Shown here: piece after piece, positions 50,610 through 60,886 of the stretch
Position numbering within the stretch: position 1 is the first letter of the stretch
Layout: each line of letters starts with the position of its first letter
NCBI RefSeq assembly: GCF_037102585.1
Contig: NW_027043819.1
Span: forward strand, 1,736,001-1,800,000
Length of the DNA: 64,000 nucleotides
Origin: Saccharomycopsis crataegensis
Lineage: Eukaryota; Ascomycota; Saccharomycetes; Ascoideales; Saccharomycopsidaceae
Direction: 5' to 3'
Translations under genes and position numbers: made by a program
Notes under the pieces: model-generated
What the model was told of the DNA's origin: nothing
The model's database searches: none
What the model saw: only the letters and a program-made list of their open reading frames with translations

Positions 50610-53057
50610 TCAAAATGTTAATCCAGTTATGAACAACCGATTGAAATTCTTAAAGATCCAATTAATAATCACTTTCAAGTTCTCCACTAGATGATTTTTC
50701 TTTGAGGTGGTCTGTCGAAACAATCGAGTCTCTTTCACGATCACAAATAGTTCATAATTACTGTTGGAATAAGCGATCCCTATGAGGTTAATACCATTGA
50801 TATTCCATTTGGAGTATATCAAGCTAGACTTTCCCCCGATTGGGGAGTACCCATGGGGGATACCACTATTGGAGTCCTCTGATAGCATTGGCTTCTCCCG
50901 TGACTTCTTTCGATCGCTTGGATTTGATTGCTTATTATTGGTTACCCTTGATGGCGCTTCAGTGGTTGCTTCACTGCCACCAAACATTCCTGTAAAAGGG
51001 TTTGTTATTCCATTGAATGCCGAAAAATTTGTGTTTGAGTTGTTGTTATTATTACTACTATCATTGTGTTGAGGTTTCATGGTATTTGACGTGCTAGTAC
51101 TTGCAAAAGGAGTGAATGTTGTTGGTGAAAGTTGTGATTGGTTCAAATTATTGGATAATTCTTTATATAAGAACATCAATTGTTCAAATGATACTGTATT
51201 GATGGAAGAAACATTAAGAGAATTGAAGCTAGGGATGAAAATTTGGGAATTTTTTTTGGATTTGAATATGAAATGGAAGAAATTGTTTGCCAAACTACGT
51301 GGGGTTGATCCGGTGATATTCATATTTGGATGTTTTTTGTTAAATTCATCCAAAAAATTCAAATAATTGAGACAATAGTTGAACTTGAAAGCCTTTATTA
51401 ATCGGTTCCAGATTTGCGAATTCGATGAGAGCATTATTTCAAGGATTATTTTTTTGGAGACCTGACGGATGTTGAAAAATGCATTTTTATCCGGTGACAA
51501 TACAATAAATACCAATTTGTTCGGATCATTAGAATTGGCAGGTGGAGTATTCACCTTTTCATCGTTTTTTGAAACAATTTCGATATTATTGATATCAATG
51601 TAGTTCACAAAGCAATACAAGAACCCATTGGAATTGAATTCCGGCAAACAGATAGGAAACCACAATTCTTCTTCATTAGAAAAATCGACTTCTAGATCCT
51701 CAAAGTTTGCGAAATCAACGCTATTGTTCGAAGTTTCTTTAGCAATTTTTTTATTAATAACAATCTTCTTTCCTTTTTCAACCGATTTGTTGGATTTACT
51801 GAAAATAATTGAAAATAAAATTTGCAAGTCCAGAGTATGCAAAAAATGCTTTCTTGGCTTCATTATTGTTATGACTTTTCCGTTCAAATCAGATAAAATT
51901 CCGTATAGCATTTCATTAGGCTTGGTAGTACTCTTGAATTTTTCAATAATCGCATTTATCCTTAGTTTCATGGAATGGTGCAAGTAAAAAGACTCTATCC
52001 CATTCAAGAAGAAAACCGGGTTCAATATTTTGGAAATCAACACTTTGTTCAATAAGGAATAATCAGAGGCATTCAACACATTTGCCAAATCAAAGTTGGG
52101 TTTGAGCGAGTAAAACTTCACTAGCTGCTTTTTGGAAAGGATCGACAAAATGTAATTGTATAAAACATATAGTTGATTTTTAAGTTCTATTGCAGATTCC
52201 GAGCTATGTGAGGATATAGCAAGCAAATAAATTGGATCTTTGTTGAGAACAACAAACAGAGTTGGCCCGGCCTTAAATGATTTCAAATTATCATTTCGCA
52301 GAGATGCTATGACAGGATTCAAATCTGGATCATTGAAGGAGGAAATAAGGGTTTGAATTATACTCATATAATTAACCACCAACTTGTCGGAACCAAAGAA
52401 TGAATAAATTGGCTTTCCCGAAGATGATAAAATAAAAAACTGCTTCTTATGGCTCAAAAACTCCAACTTTTCATGTTCATAATCATTTTCATTAGTGTCA
52501 TTAGAATCTTGATTGATTGCTTTTGGTTTGAGTTTATCTAACTCAAGCATATTCAATTGGTTTTCCATCCCAATGTTAGATACCATAATCTTGTTTAGTA
52601 AGTCATAAATATTGATTTGGCGATTATCAATTTGATCTTGTGGAGATTTGAAATCATTCATTAATCCGTCGTCATCATTCATTAGTTCATCTAATTCATT
52701 TTCCATAATACTAATTTGATCCTGTTCATTATTATAAATGGTTAATTTTGGTACTCTAGTCTCGTCGGCTTTTGATAATAGTGACAATTGACTTTCTCCA
52801 TCATTGAAAGTATAGTCTTGAATATTGGTGATGTTGCTCCTAGGGCTCAGAGGAGAATGGCTTCTATCCTGAGATTCAAATCGTATATTATTAATCTGTG
52901 AGTTATTGGGAGAATTGACATTTTCCAAATTGATTGATACTGATGGAACGACCTTCAAGACACCGTGATTCAACGTTGGTCCATTGTTTGACGAGTCGAG
53001 AGAAAAGTTTCTTGAAGGACGGGCAGGTTTTTGAGGAGGCTGTGAAAGTTCGGGCAT
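50610..53057 (-). CDS. MON1: MON1, subunit of the Mon1-Ccz1 Rab exchange factor
   Basis: This 815-residue protein is the Mon1 half of the complex that activates Ypt7 on late endosomes and vacuoles. The longin-domain start is clear: 'HKKQFFILSSSGKPIYSFFG' at about residue 200, followed by 'LVVNYMSIIQTLISSF'. Two further longin-like segments with 'LDLQILFSIIF' and a C-terminal 'KNHLVENLKVIINWIFKNFN' follow. The N-terminal 180 residues are disordered, Pro- and Asn-rich. A Ser/Thr/Asn-rich insert lies near residues 650-730. The open frame reaches 53114 only with a TTG, so the ATG at 53057 is used. The protein is longer than yeast Mon1 (644) because of these low-complexity regions. Confidence 0.92.
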   Translation of the reverse strand: MPELSQPPQKPARPSRNFSLDSSNNGPTLNHGVLKVVPSVSINLENVNSPNNSQINNIRFESQDRSHSPLSPRSNITNIQDYTFNDGESQLSLLSKADETRVPKLTIYNNEQDQISIMENELDELMNDDDGLMNDFKSPQDQIDNRQINIYDLLNKIMVSNIGMENQLNMLELDKLKPKAINQDSNDTNENDYEHEKLEFLSHKKQFFILSSSGKPIYSFFGSDKLVVNYMSIIQTLISSFNDPDLNPVIASLRNDNLKSFKAGPTLFVVLNKDPIYLLAISSHSSESAIELKNQLYVLYNYILSILSKKQLVKFYSLKPNFDLANVLNASDYSLLNKVLISKILNPVFFLNGIESFYLHHSMKLRINAIIEKFKSTTKPNEMLYGILSDLNGKVITIMKPRKHFLHTLDLQILFSIIFSKSNKSVEKGKKIVINKKIAKETSNNSVDFANFEDLEVDFSNEEELWFPICLPEFNSNGFLYCFVNYIDINNIEIVSKNDEKVNTPPANSNDPNKLVFIVLSPDKNAFFNIRQVSKKIILEIMLSSNSQIWNRLIKAFKFNYCLNYLNFLDEFNKKHPNMNITGSTPRSLANNFFHFIFKSKKNSQIFIPSFNSLNVSSINTVSFEQLMFLYKELSNNLNQSQLSPTTFTPFASTSTSNTMKPQHNDSSNNNNNSNTNFSAFNGITNPFTGMFGGSEATTEAPSRVTNNKQSNPSDRKKSREKPMLSEDSNSGIPHGYSPIGGKSSLIYSKWNINGINLIGIAYSNSNYELFVIVKETRLFRQTTSKKNHLVENLKVIINWIFKNFNRLFITGLTF

Positions 53058-55095
53058 TTCACTTTCATCACTTTGGCTTGGTGGGGGGAGTAAAGAAATT
53101 ATTATTACCCTCAAATTGATACATTACTTCTTATTGTTTTGTGTTGGTTGTCCGTTTAGCATTTCTTATCCAGTGGGGATCCCCGGGTAAGAGGTGAAGA
53201 TTGTGTCATTATATTGGGTAAATAAACTGTATAATATTAAGAAACTAATTTGTAATAATGATAACTGTTATGGTAGCTTGTTTGTTTTTTTGCATTTTTG
53301 TGTGATGAGTAGTTCCTATTGCTCCCTTACCCTCAAACAAGTTATCTTACTAGAACCGTAAAGCACATTCGAATAGCATGCATACAAGATAGACCAACAA
53401 AAAAGAATACTTTAATTAACATATGTAAGGGTTAGGTAAATCAGTTTTATGAAAATTGTCCAATACACTTATATATGTGATCATAGGTAGTGGAAAAGAG
53501 GCTCAGTATTCTCAGTATTCTCTACTTTCAAAGAACTTTTTGATGAGAATTGCTTCATTTTTCACAATATAAAAGCCTTCAAGATAAAACCCACTACTAA
53601 ATCTACCACTGCTATTTTCCAATATATGCGGCCACCAAGATGTTTTGAATAAGATCTTCAAGTTTCAGATCTAAACCGCTATTATTTACATTGCCATTGG
53701 CACTGGTGCAGCTGAAAAGGGTAAATGAGGGAACCTTTAGTATCGCCTCATGGGACCCGCACTGGCACACAAGTGAATCTGGTAATCATTAATCGCGCAA
53801 TTTTAATATTGCTGGCCAGTATAGGAAAAATGTCTTCCCCCTTAGTATATGTTTGGTGAGAGTTTTTTTTTTTTTTGAACGACTTGCCTCCCATTATCAA
53901 GTATTAAACAATCAAAGTCATGTGGTAAGTCAATTTCTTTCTCTCTTTGTCCTCTCCATCATTATTCCAAAAGATATCTTCCAAATAGAAACATTCACCC
54001 TTTATCATGACCACACCTTATTACAGAAGGAGCAAAACAACCTTCGTTTTCTTCAGGTTGGGAGACATTTGAGCTTTATATTTTGACCAAGACTTCCTAT
54101 TTTTCACACTTTTTCTTGATATAGAGATATTACTAACAGCTTCTGAAGGATTATGAGAAAAAGATTGTTTTCTGGAATTCTGAAGCTTCTATCCTCCTTC
54201 GATCCAAGGTGGTGACCTTTCTAAGTTTTTTCAGCTAGCTGGAGATTCTTTGGATTGGCATAAATACAATTGTAAAGTTCATACCTAGTCTTTCCAAGAA
54301 TTTGTAAAGTTTGCATATCTATATGCTAGCTTCATCTCTTCAACATCATGGAGGGAGTCTATGAAGACTAGCCAACGAATGACAATGTCATCGCCACGTC
54401 TTTTTGGCGGGACACATCTATGTTTTATCAACTCAGTATTGTCTAATAAGTATTATAAGCCAGCTAATTGTAGTACACTGTCCAACTTGGAGCGAAAATG
54501 GGCAAGTTTAATGGATATCATCTGGATCTTCTGGAATCCTAAGTAATCAACACTCTGCTAATCATATCATCGTCACACAAGTCTGGCAACATTTCTGAGC
54601 AAATAAATATAACTGAGAGGAATTATTTCACATTGTAAGACCCAAGAAGATCGTCAGACACTAGCAGATCTATGATATTCAACAATTCATCAATTAAAAA
54701 CCCCAAAACATAATGTATGATAAGGCATCGTGTAGAACGGTCGTCTGCGCTACCCCCGGGTAATCACCAGTGTTGCTGCTGACAGAGCAAAACAGAAAAA
54801 AAAAAACTCGAGGTCCAAAGGGAATCACCCTATCAGTTACATATCATCATCATTTGGCAAGGACTCCAAAGAATTCTTGTGTCATTATATTCAACTATCT
54901 ATTGAGACTCATATTTCTCACTCTCCAATTTCAAATTTTATCTTTATCGGTGGCACTTCTTTTTTCAATCGCGTGCCCTTATAATTTGATCTGGTGATAA
55001 TATTTGTCTATTATTTTATCTGTTCCCCTTATCAAAATTTTGACTTTGATCTTAACAACACATATCCGCAAATAAATACAAACAAACAACAAAAA
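53058..55095. promoter_or_regulatory. 2.0-kb divergent region between MON1 and ERV14
   Basis: This is the longest gene-free stretch in the window. CCGGGTAA (Reb1 core) occurs at 53183-53190, 126 bp before MON1, and at 54756-54763, about 335 bp before ERV14, so each gene has one. A T tract lies at 53864-53877. A GTAAGT near 53924 and TACTAAC near 54130 look like splice signals but give no open product. Short frames at 53853, 54361 and 54770 lack coding signatures. I see no tRNA. A non-coding RNA is possible but unsupported. Confidence 0.5.
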
Positions 55096-55509
55096 ATGAA
55101 TGGTGAAGCTTGGCTTTTCATTTTTGCGGTGATTTTGAACGCTGTCAACTTGTTTTTACAAGTGTTCTTCACAATTATGTATTCTGATTTGGAATGCGAT
55201 TACATCAATCCAATTGAATTGTGCAAAAAATTAAACAATTATATCCTTCCAGAAGCCGCTCTTCATGGTTTCTTGACCCTCTTGTTCTTGATCAATGGAT
55301 ACTGGTTCACCTTCTTGCTCAATTTGCCATTGTTCGCCTTCAACGCCAACAAGTTTTACTCTAACAACTACATGTTGGATGCCACCGAAATATTCAGAAC
55401 TTTGAGCAAACACAAGAGAGAAAGTTTCTTCAAGTTGGGTTTCCACTTGTTGTTGTTTTTCTTCTACTTGTATAGAATGATTGTGGCATTGATTGCTGAT
55501 GATATGTGA
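55096..55509 (+). CDS. ERV14: ERV14, COPII cargo receptor (cornichon family)
   Basis: This 137-residue integral membrane protein packages transmembrane cargo into COPII vesicles at the ER. It has three hydrophobic segments and the cornichon pattern '[20 protein letters not shown]', then '[20 protein letters not shown]' and '[20 protein letters not shown]'. The family's 'IFRTL' motif, needed for Sec24 binding, is present. The open frame begins 34 codons earlier, but the ATG at 55096 gives exactly the family length (138 in yeast) and start. An AC-rich leader directly precedes it. Confidence 0.96.
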   Translation: MNGEAWLFIFAVILNAVNLFLQVFFTIMYSDLECDYINPIELCKKLNNYILPEAALHGFLTLLFLINGYWFTFLLNLPLFAFNANKFYSNNYMLDATEIFRTLSKHKRESFFKLGFHLLLFFFYLYRMIVALIADDM

Positions 55510-56282
55510 GGATGATGCGATGCTTTGCTATACTAACGTTATCAGCTTGAATGAGGCTTGAAGAAGCGATCTGCTTTGTTCTTTCTTACTTGAATTACGA
55601 GAAGAATTTGTTGTCTTTTTGTACTTTTCTAATTGTCACGTCTAATCATTTCATTTCTATGTTATATATCTTAATTGACAAAATTGTAATCATGCTAGTT
55701 ATAAGAGGGGGTGTAACAATATTAAGAAGCGTAATATCAACAATTTATATGGTTGGAAATAGCGAGGAAACTATTATTTCTTGAGAAAGCAATCACAGTC
55801 ATCTTTCTCTCTTAGTATGATATGGGCATCAGCATTTGAGTTATAAAATGTAAACTTCTTTGGGTAATGCTTTTAGAACTTCTACTGAAGTACACTTTCG
55901 TCTAACTAAATAGATTATCATCTCCAATAATTCAAGTTGGTTTGAGCTTGAAATGATCACTTACGTAAATATTTGATGAAATTAATTTTAAAATCAATTC
56001 GCCTATGTAATAAAAACATTCCTGAAATAGCTTATTCATATTTCATAAAAAAAAACACAAGAATAAGAGAAAAACAAAAAATCCACTTATAAACTATCAA
56101 CATGAAAGAGAAAAATTAATTAAAAGAAGAATAACAAAAAAAAATCTATTCACCAAGTTCATAATAATTCGTACAATTTCTTTGATGTTAATGATAATAT
56201 GACATGGAGAAATGAAAAATTAGTCCAAATAGACATTAATATGTTCATATGAGGTTGTATCTTCAAGAGAATAAAGATGAGA
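55510..56282. other. Convergent 3' region (ERV14 and SAL6)
   Basis: AT-rich, with A-rich stretches at about 56046-56150 on the SAL6 side. A short frame at 55551-55784 is not supported. Nothing else recognised. Confidence 0.55.
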
Positions 56283-58130
56283 TTACCGCTTGTGCTTTGA
56301 TTTATGGTTGTGACCTGACATAGCATTGGTGTTTTTCAGCTTTTTCAAATCAATTGGTTTTAAAAGCTCAAAACTGCACAATAAGTTTTTGTCAATGCTC
56401 ATCACTGCTCCCCAATTATTGAATTCTCCACAATAATTTGGGGCGCTGAAAACCGTGACTAGTTTCTTTTTATTGAAAAACTCATATCCATCTTCTACCA
56501 CCATATGGCCACGAACAATCAAATCGAATTGGAATTTATTCAAAAATTCATTGACATTCTTCTTTGAAAAGAAATAAGAAATTCCTCGATCGTTAGGACT
56601 CCAATCACTGGTTTTGGAATTAGGATCACTCCATAATAAATCTGACAAAAGACCAACTTCAGGAATGTCGGTTGGCCGTTTAATTTTATTGATTTGTTTC
56701 ATGTTTTTCAAAACTGGAGATAACCCACCATGGACACAGAAAATCTTCTCGCCAATGATTGCCGCTATTGGCAAAACATTGAAAACATCAACAAAGCTCT
56801 TCCAAATCTTGACCGAACCGATTCTTCGTTTACATTCATCATAAAACCCATAAATCTTGCTGATATTGCCTGATTCATGATTCCCGCGCAACATAAAGAA
56901 GTTGTTTGGATACTTGATCTTGAAGCAAAGCAACAATAAGATGGTTTCTAATGACTGTTTACCACGGTCAACATAATCACCTAAAAATAAATAGTTTGAA
57001 TGAGGTGGGAACCCAGAGAGCTTCAAAATTCTCAATAGATCATTAAACTGGCCGTGTAAATCGCCCACAACTTTAATTGGGGAAGAAAGCTCTAACAACG
57101 TTGGTTGTCTGAGAAAAATTTCCTTAGATTTGGCAATTATATAATTAACTTCCCTTTTCGAAACTACTAACGAGCTGTTAGAATACGATTTTGAAAGACC
57201 GATTTCAATAAGTTTTTCAATAATCGAATCAATATCGTTTTCGTAATGGTTCATCACTTTCCTATTATATTTTGGATTGTAAAGCTTTTCAATATTTCCA
57301 GATGGCTGCTGTTCGGTATTAGAGTTCTTGATTTTTGGCTGTTTTACGGCACTTGATCTGTTTACAGGAACGTTCACATTATAGTTTTTTGGTAAGCCCA
57401 TCATTGATAATTTGGCATGCTCCTCATTAGCGTCCAAATTGGTTGAGTTTGGTGTGGTTGACAACATGCTATTATTGGAGAAATCGCTAGACACTGATGA
57501 TATGTCTGTCATTGCACTGCCAGATATATCATGCGGGTTGGTCTCAAAGCTTTGATTGGCCAAATTTATTGGCAAAGACCTACTAGTATCAATATTGGCT
57601 CTGGTCTCCGTAACAGGTGATTGAGATGATATGGTCTTTGTCAGAGTACCCTTATGATTAAGAGAATCCATTATAGTATTGAGTTTTCCATCATTTTTTG
57701 GGGAGAATGACATTCCATCCTCAAAAGAATGGGCCAAAAGATTAAAGTAACTCGCATCTTCGGGTTTTCCCTGTATTTTGAAATTGATCGGATCTTGTAA
57801 AGTGGAGGTTGATTCATCATTAGAACCGAGAATTAAACTTGAATCTTCCTCGACAACGATATCATTTCCGGCAGGTGAAAAATTTGACACCTCGGATTTT
57901 GTGGATGCAGCACTACCGCATGTAAGGGTGGTGGCTGACTTGAATGAGTTCAACTGCTGTTCTTGTTGACTACTTTTATTATTAATGGGTTGCGGATACC
58001 TCGTCGGAGGGGGTTTTGAACTATCTTCTTCGCCAACAGCGGCAGACATTACACCTGCGCCGGAGGCACTGGACTCATTAGAACATGACGACGACGATGA
58101 TACTGATGACCTCGACGGATTATTTCCCAT
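56283..58130 (-). CDS. SAL6: PP1-like Ser/Thr phosphatase of the PPQ1/SAL6 type
   Basis: This 615-residue protein ends in a PP1-type catalytic domain (about 295-600). Metal and catalytic motifs are intact: '[16 protein letters not shown]', 'GDYVDRG', 'RGNHES', '[13 protein letters not shown]' and '[18 protein letters not shown]'. The change from PP1's '[13 protein letters not shown]' to 'RGHMV' and 'NNW' instead of 'DNA' matches Ppq1/Sal6 rather than Glc7 or Ppz1. Yeast Sal6 affects translational fidelity (antisuppressor). The 290-residue N-terminus is Ser/Asn-rich. It begins Met-Gly-Asn-Asn-Pro-Ser, which resembles an N-myristoylation site, a trait better known in Ppz phosphatases. The start is the ATG at 58130. 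Confidence 0.88.
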   Translation of the reverse strand: MGNNPSRSSVSSSSSCSNESSASGAGVMSAAVGEEDSSKPPPTRYPQPINNKSSQQEQQLNSFKSATTLTCGSAASTKSEVSNFSPAGNDIVVEEDSSLILGSNDESTSTLQDPINFKIQGKPEDASYFNLLAHSFEDGMSFSPKNDGKLNTIMDSLNHKGTLTKTISSQSPVTETRANIDTSRSLPINLANQSFETNPHDISGSAMTDISSVSSDFSNNSMLSTTPNSTNLDANEEHAKLSMMGLPKNYNVNVPVNRSSAVKQPKIKNSNTEQQPSGNIEKLYNPKYNRKVMNHYENDIDSIIEKLIEIGLSKSYSNSSLVVSKREVNYIIAKSKEIFLRQPTLLELSSPIKVVGDLHGQFNDLLRILKLSGFPPHSNYLFLGDYVDRGKQSLETILLLLCFKIKYPNNFFMLRGNHESGNISKIYGFYDECKRRIGSVKIWKSFVDVFNVLPIAAIIGEKIFCVHGGLSPVLKNMKQINKIKRPTDIPEVGLLSDLLWSDPNSKTSDWSPNDRGISYFFSKKNVNEFLNKFQFDLIVRGHMVVEDGYEFFNKKKLVTVFSAPNYCGEFNNWGAVMSIDKNLLCSFELLKPIDLKKLKNTNAMSGHNHKSKHKR

Positions 58131-58711
58131 TTGCTAGCACTTCAAATAAGAGGTACACCTAATAACGACTATACGTGCTGATAATATGGAGCGGAGAGGG
58201 GTGGCTAAGGTAATTTCAAGATCACCACAAGGAGTTAAGGTCAAAAAAAAAAGAAAAAAAGGGTGAAGATAACCGAGTCCACCTGAAAAATGGAGATAAA
58301 AAAGGTACTATTTCGGGGATATTTTTTTTTCTATGCCAATATGAAAGAGACAGAGAAAAAACTGTGAAGATTTCTCAGTGCCTCTTGTTGATAAGTGTAG
58401 ACTGCGTAGGATGTCTTCGATGACCAGGGAGGTTTCGACGTCTGTGCCACCAAAATTCGAATTAATAATATTCTTTGTGGGCTGTGAAATCTCTGCTTCA
58501 AGGTGCCACCCGGGTGTGTCACATGTTCTGTGATGCGGGTTATGTTTGCTTCTGGGAGCTGAGGGTTCTGGGCCCTTTTCCACGCACCGAGGGGGCATGA
58601 CAGATCACGTTCTGGTGGGTTTGGTGTTGTTATTATTAACAATAGTTGTGGCCAGCATTCACGACGAAGTATCACTAACCAGGATAACTGGGCAAGTCAT
58701 TCGAAACTACC
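58131..58711. promoter_or_regulatory. SAL6 / GYP1 divergent promoter
   Basis: 581 bp between two genes pointing apart. GC-richer at 58440-58600 than most intergenic DNA here, with CACCCGGGTG at 58507-58516 as a perfect palindrome. Short frames at 58308-58675 overlap each other on the minus strand and look like chance. Confidence 0.45.
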
Positions 58712-60545
58712 ATGCCTAAGAAGTTAGAGGCGGCTCAGCCGGTATGTGCTTCCATAATAGATCGTTTTCCTTAGCTATTCTTGGACTCTCTCATATTAAC
58801 AACTTTTAGGAAATGTCCCAAGTTTGTATGTCTTTGAAACTTTTACAATGATTCTGGCAGTTGATTAAAAAAAGAAAAAAAATACTGACCAATTGTTAGA
58901 CCAGAACGAGTTTATGTTCGGTGAGGGTGGTGGCAAGGGGGCCACCATCAATTCCTTTTTAAAATCCTTGTCAAAGTCAACGGCTGGTCGTTCAACATCG
59001 TCTTTGTCGTCGCAAGGTACCGCGAAATCGGTAATGGCTGATGATCCGAAGATCATTGGTGCCTCATTTTCACATTTGAATATTTCCTCATCACAACCAA
59101 AACCAAAGAAATCGCATTCGACAACAAACCTTCATAGTTTGCATATTTCGCAGAGTACTAATTCTTCGGATAAGAAGAAGAAGGATAAGAAATCGAAAAG
59201 TCATCCTTTTCAAAGCAATATTTATATGGATTCTGATGATGATTGGGATGCTACCGTCGATAATGACAGTGATGTAAATTTAAGTAACCATAACTCCTTT
59301 GATTTGAGCCACTCAGAACTAGGATTGAAAATTGCAGGATCACAGCGAAATTCGTTGATTAACAAACCAGGCACTGGTCACGTCAACGACTCTACCAATG
59401 CCGCGGGCTCTACAGACGTTGATAATCCTTTGTTAAAGAGAGATTATCAAAAGATTATTGAAGACCCTACATATATAATGATGGTGGTTAGTGGGCCAAA
59501 TTTAATGAAATACGATGAAAACATGATCGACACTAGCGGGGCCAAAGAAGAATTAAATGCGTTTATTTCGAGATACAATAGATTCAAAAGGATTCTACTC
59601 CATGAACCAACAATAAACCTAGATGAACTTAAAAAGTTGTCGTGGAATGGTATACCAAATGAATTAAAGGCGATTGTCTGGCAATTACTTCTGGGATATT
59701 TGTCCACTAATGCCGATAGGAGAAGTGCCAATTTGAAGAGAAAACGGAAAGAATATCTTGATCAGATTGCCAACGTTATGAAGAATGAAAAGGATAGTGT
59801 AACCTGGCACCAAATCACCATCGATATTCCAAGAACTAACCCCCATATAAAACTCTACAGTTTCCCCACAATTCAAAGATCCCTTGAAAGAATTTTGTAT
59901 CTTTGGGCAGTCAGACATCCTGCCAGCGGATATGTTCAAGGGATCAACGATATTTGCACCCCTTTCTTTCAAGTTTTCTTGTCTTGTTATTTGAAAATCG
60001 ACAGGCAGAACTGCGTCGATATCAGTGAAATTGACCCCTCAAATATTCCTGAAGAAGTGTTGAACGTTGTTGAAGCAGATACCTACTGGTGTCTCACAAA
60101 GTTACTAGATTCAATCCAGGATAACTATATACACGCTCAACCGGGCATCATCCGCCAAGTTAATGAACTTAAGGATTTGACAAATAGGATTGACTCCGAC
60201 CTTGTCAAGCATTTAGAAAATGAAGGAATTGAGTTCTTGCAATTTTCATTCCGGTGGATGAACTGCTTGTTGATGCGAGAGTTGAATATGAATCACATAA
60301 TTAGAATGTGGGATACTTATTTAACCGAAGGCTCAAATGGGTTCAGTGAATTTCATATTTATGTGTGTGCTGCCTTTTTGGTGAAGTGGTCGGATACAAT
60401 AAAGCAAATGGATTTCCAAGAAATAATGATCTTCCTTCAAAGCCTCCCCACAAAGAACTGGAGTGATAAAGATATTGAATTATTATTAAGTGAAGCATAT
60501 ATGTGGCAGACTCTCTATAAAAATGCTAGTGCTCATTTAAGATAA
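58712..60545 (+). CDS. GYP1: GYP1, TBC-domain Rab GTPase-activating protein, two introns
   Basis: The coding sequence joins 58712-58741, 58810-58825 and 58900-60545 (563 residues). Exon 2 is only 16 nt. Intron 1 (68 bp) has GTATGT, TATTAAC (58794-58800) and TTTTAG; intron 2 (74 bp) has GTATGT, TACTGAC (58883-58889) and TTAG. Both are needed to keep the frame, giving 'MPKKLEAAQPEMSQVYQNEF' as the start. Without them the first ATG would be at 58914. The TBC domain (about 260-500) keeps the arginine finger R327 in 'DIPRTNP' and the glutamine finger Q362 in 'GYVQGIND'. Gyp1 switches off Ypt1 at the Golgi. The N-terminal 200 residues are Ser-rich and disordered. Confidence 0.9.
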
Positions 60546-60886
60546 TTTTTTTCTTTTTTAGAAAACAAAAGCCTAAACTATCCCGCTCCTTTTACGATAA
60601 CTGTTGTACTATTAATGATAAAGTCATAAATTCTTATTGTTTTTCAAGTTTGAATACTTTTCCCTATTTCAGACCAATTGTAAGTACTTTTCATACTGTT
60701 CACCATCTACGAAATAAATAGACAGAAAAAAGGAAAAAATTATATTAATAAAATTACACTGAATATCACAAAAAAATCAAAAATTATCAACCTGTTACTT
60801 TTAAGAATTCATAAAAAACATTAAGCAAAAAAAGAAAAAGGAAAGAAGAAAGAAGAAAGAAAAAAAAGGATTTTCTTTAAATCAAA
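60546..60886. other. Convergent 3' region (GYP1 and HDA1)
   Basis: AT-rich, becoming A/G-rich (AAAGAAGA units) at about 60835-60870 next to the HDA1 stop. Nothing else seen. Confidence 0.6.

Noticed and set aside
53058-53114. 19-codon upstream extension of MON1
   Set aside because: It has no ATG (TTG only), and the ATG at 53057 gives a sensible start.
53921-54230. Possible intron (GTAAGT near 53924, TACTAAC near 54130, T tract plus CAG near 54229)
   Set aside because: The upstream exon would have only a couple of codons, and the joined frames meet stops at once. It may be chance.
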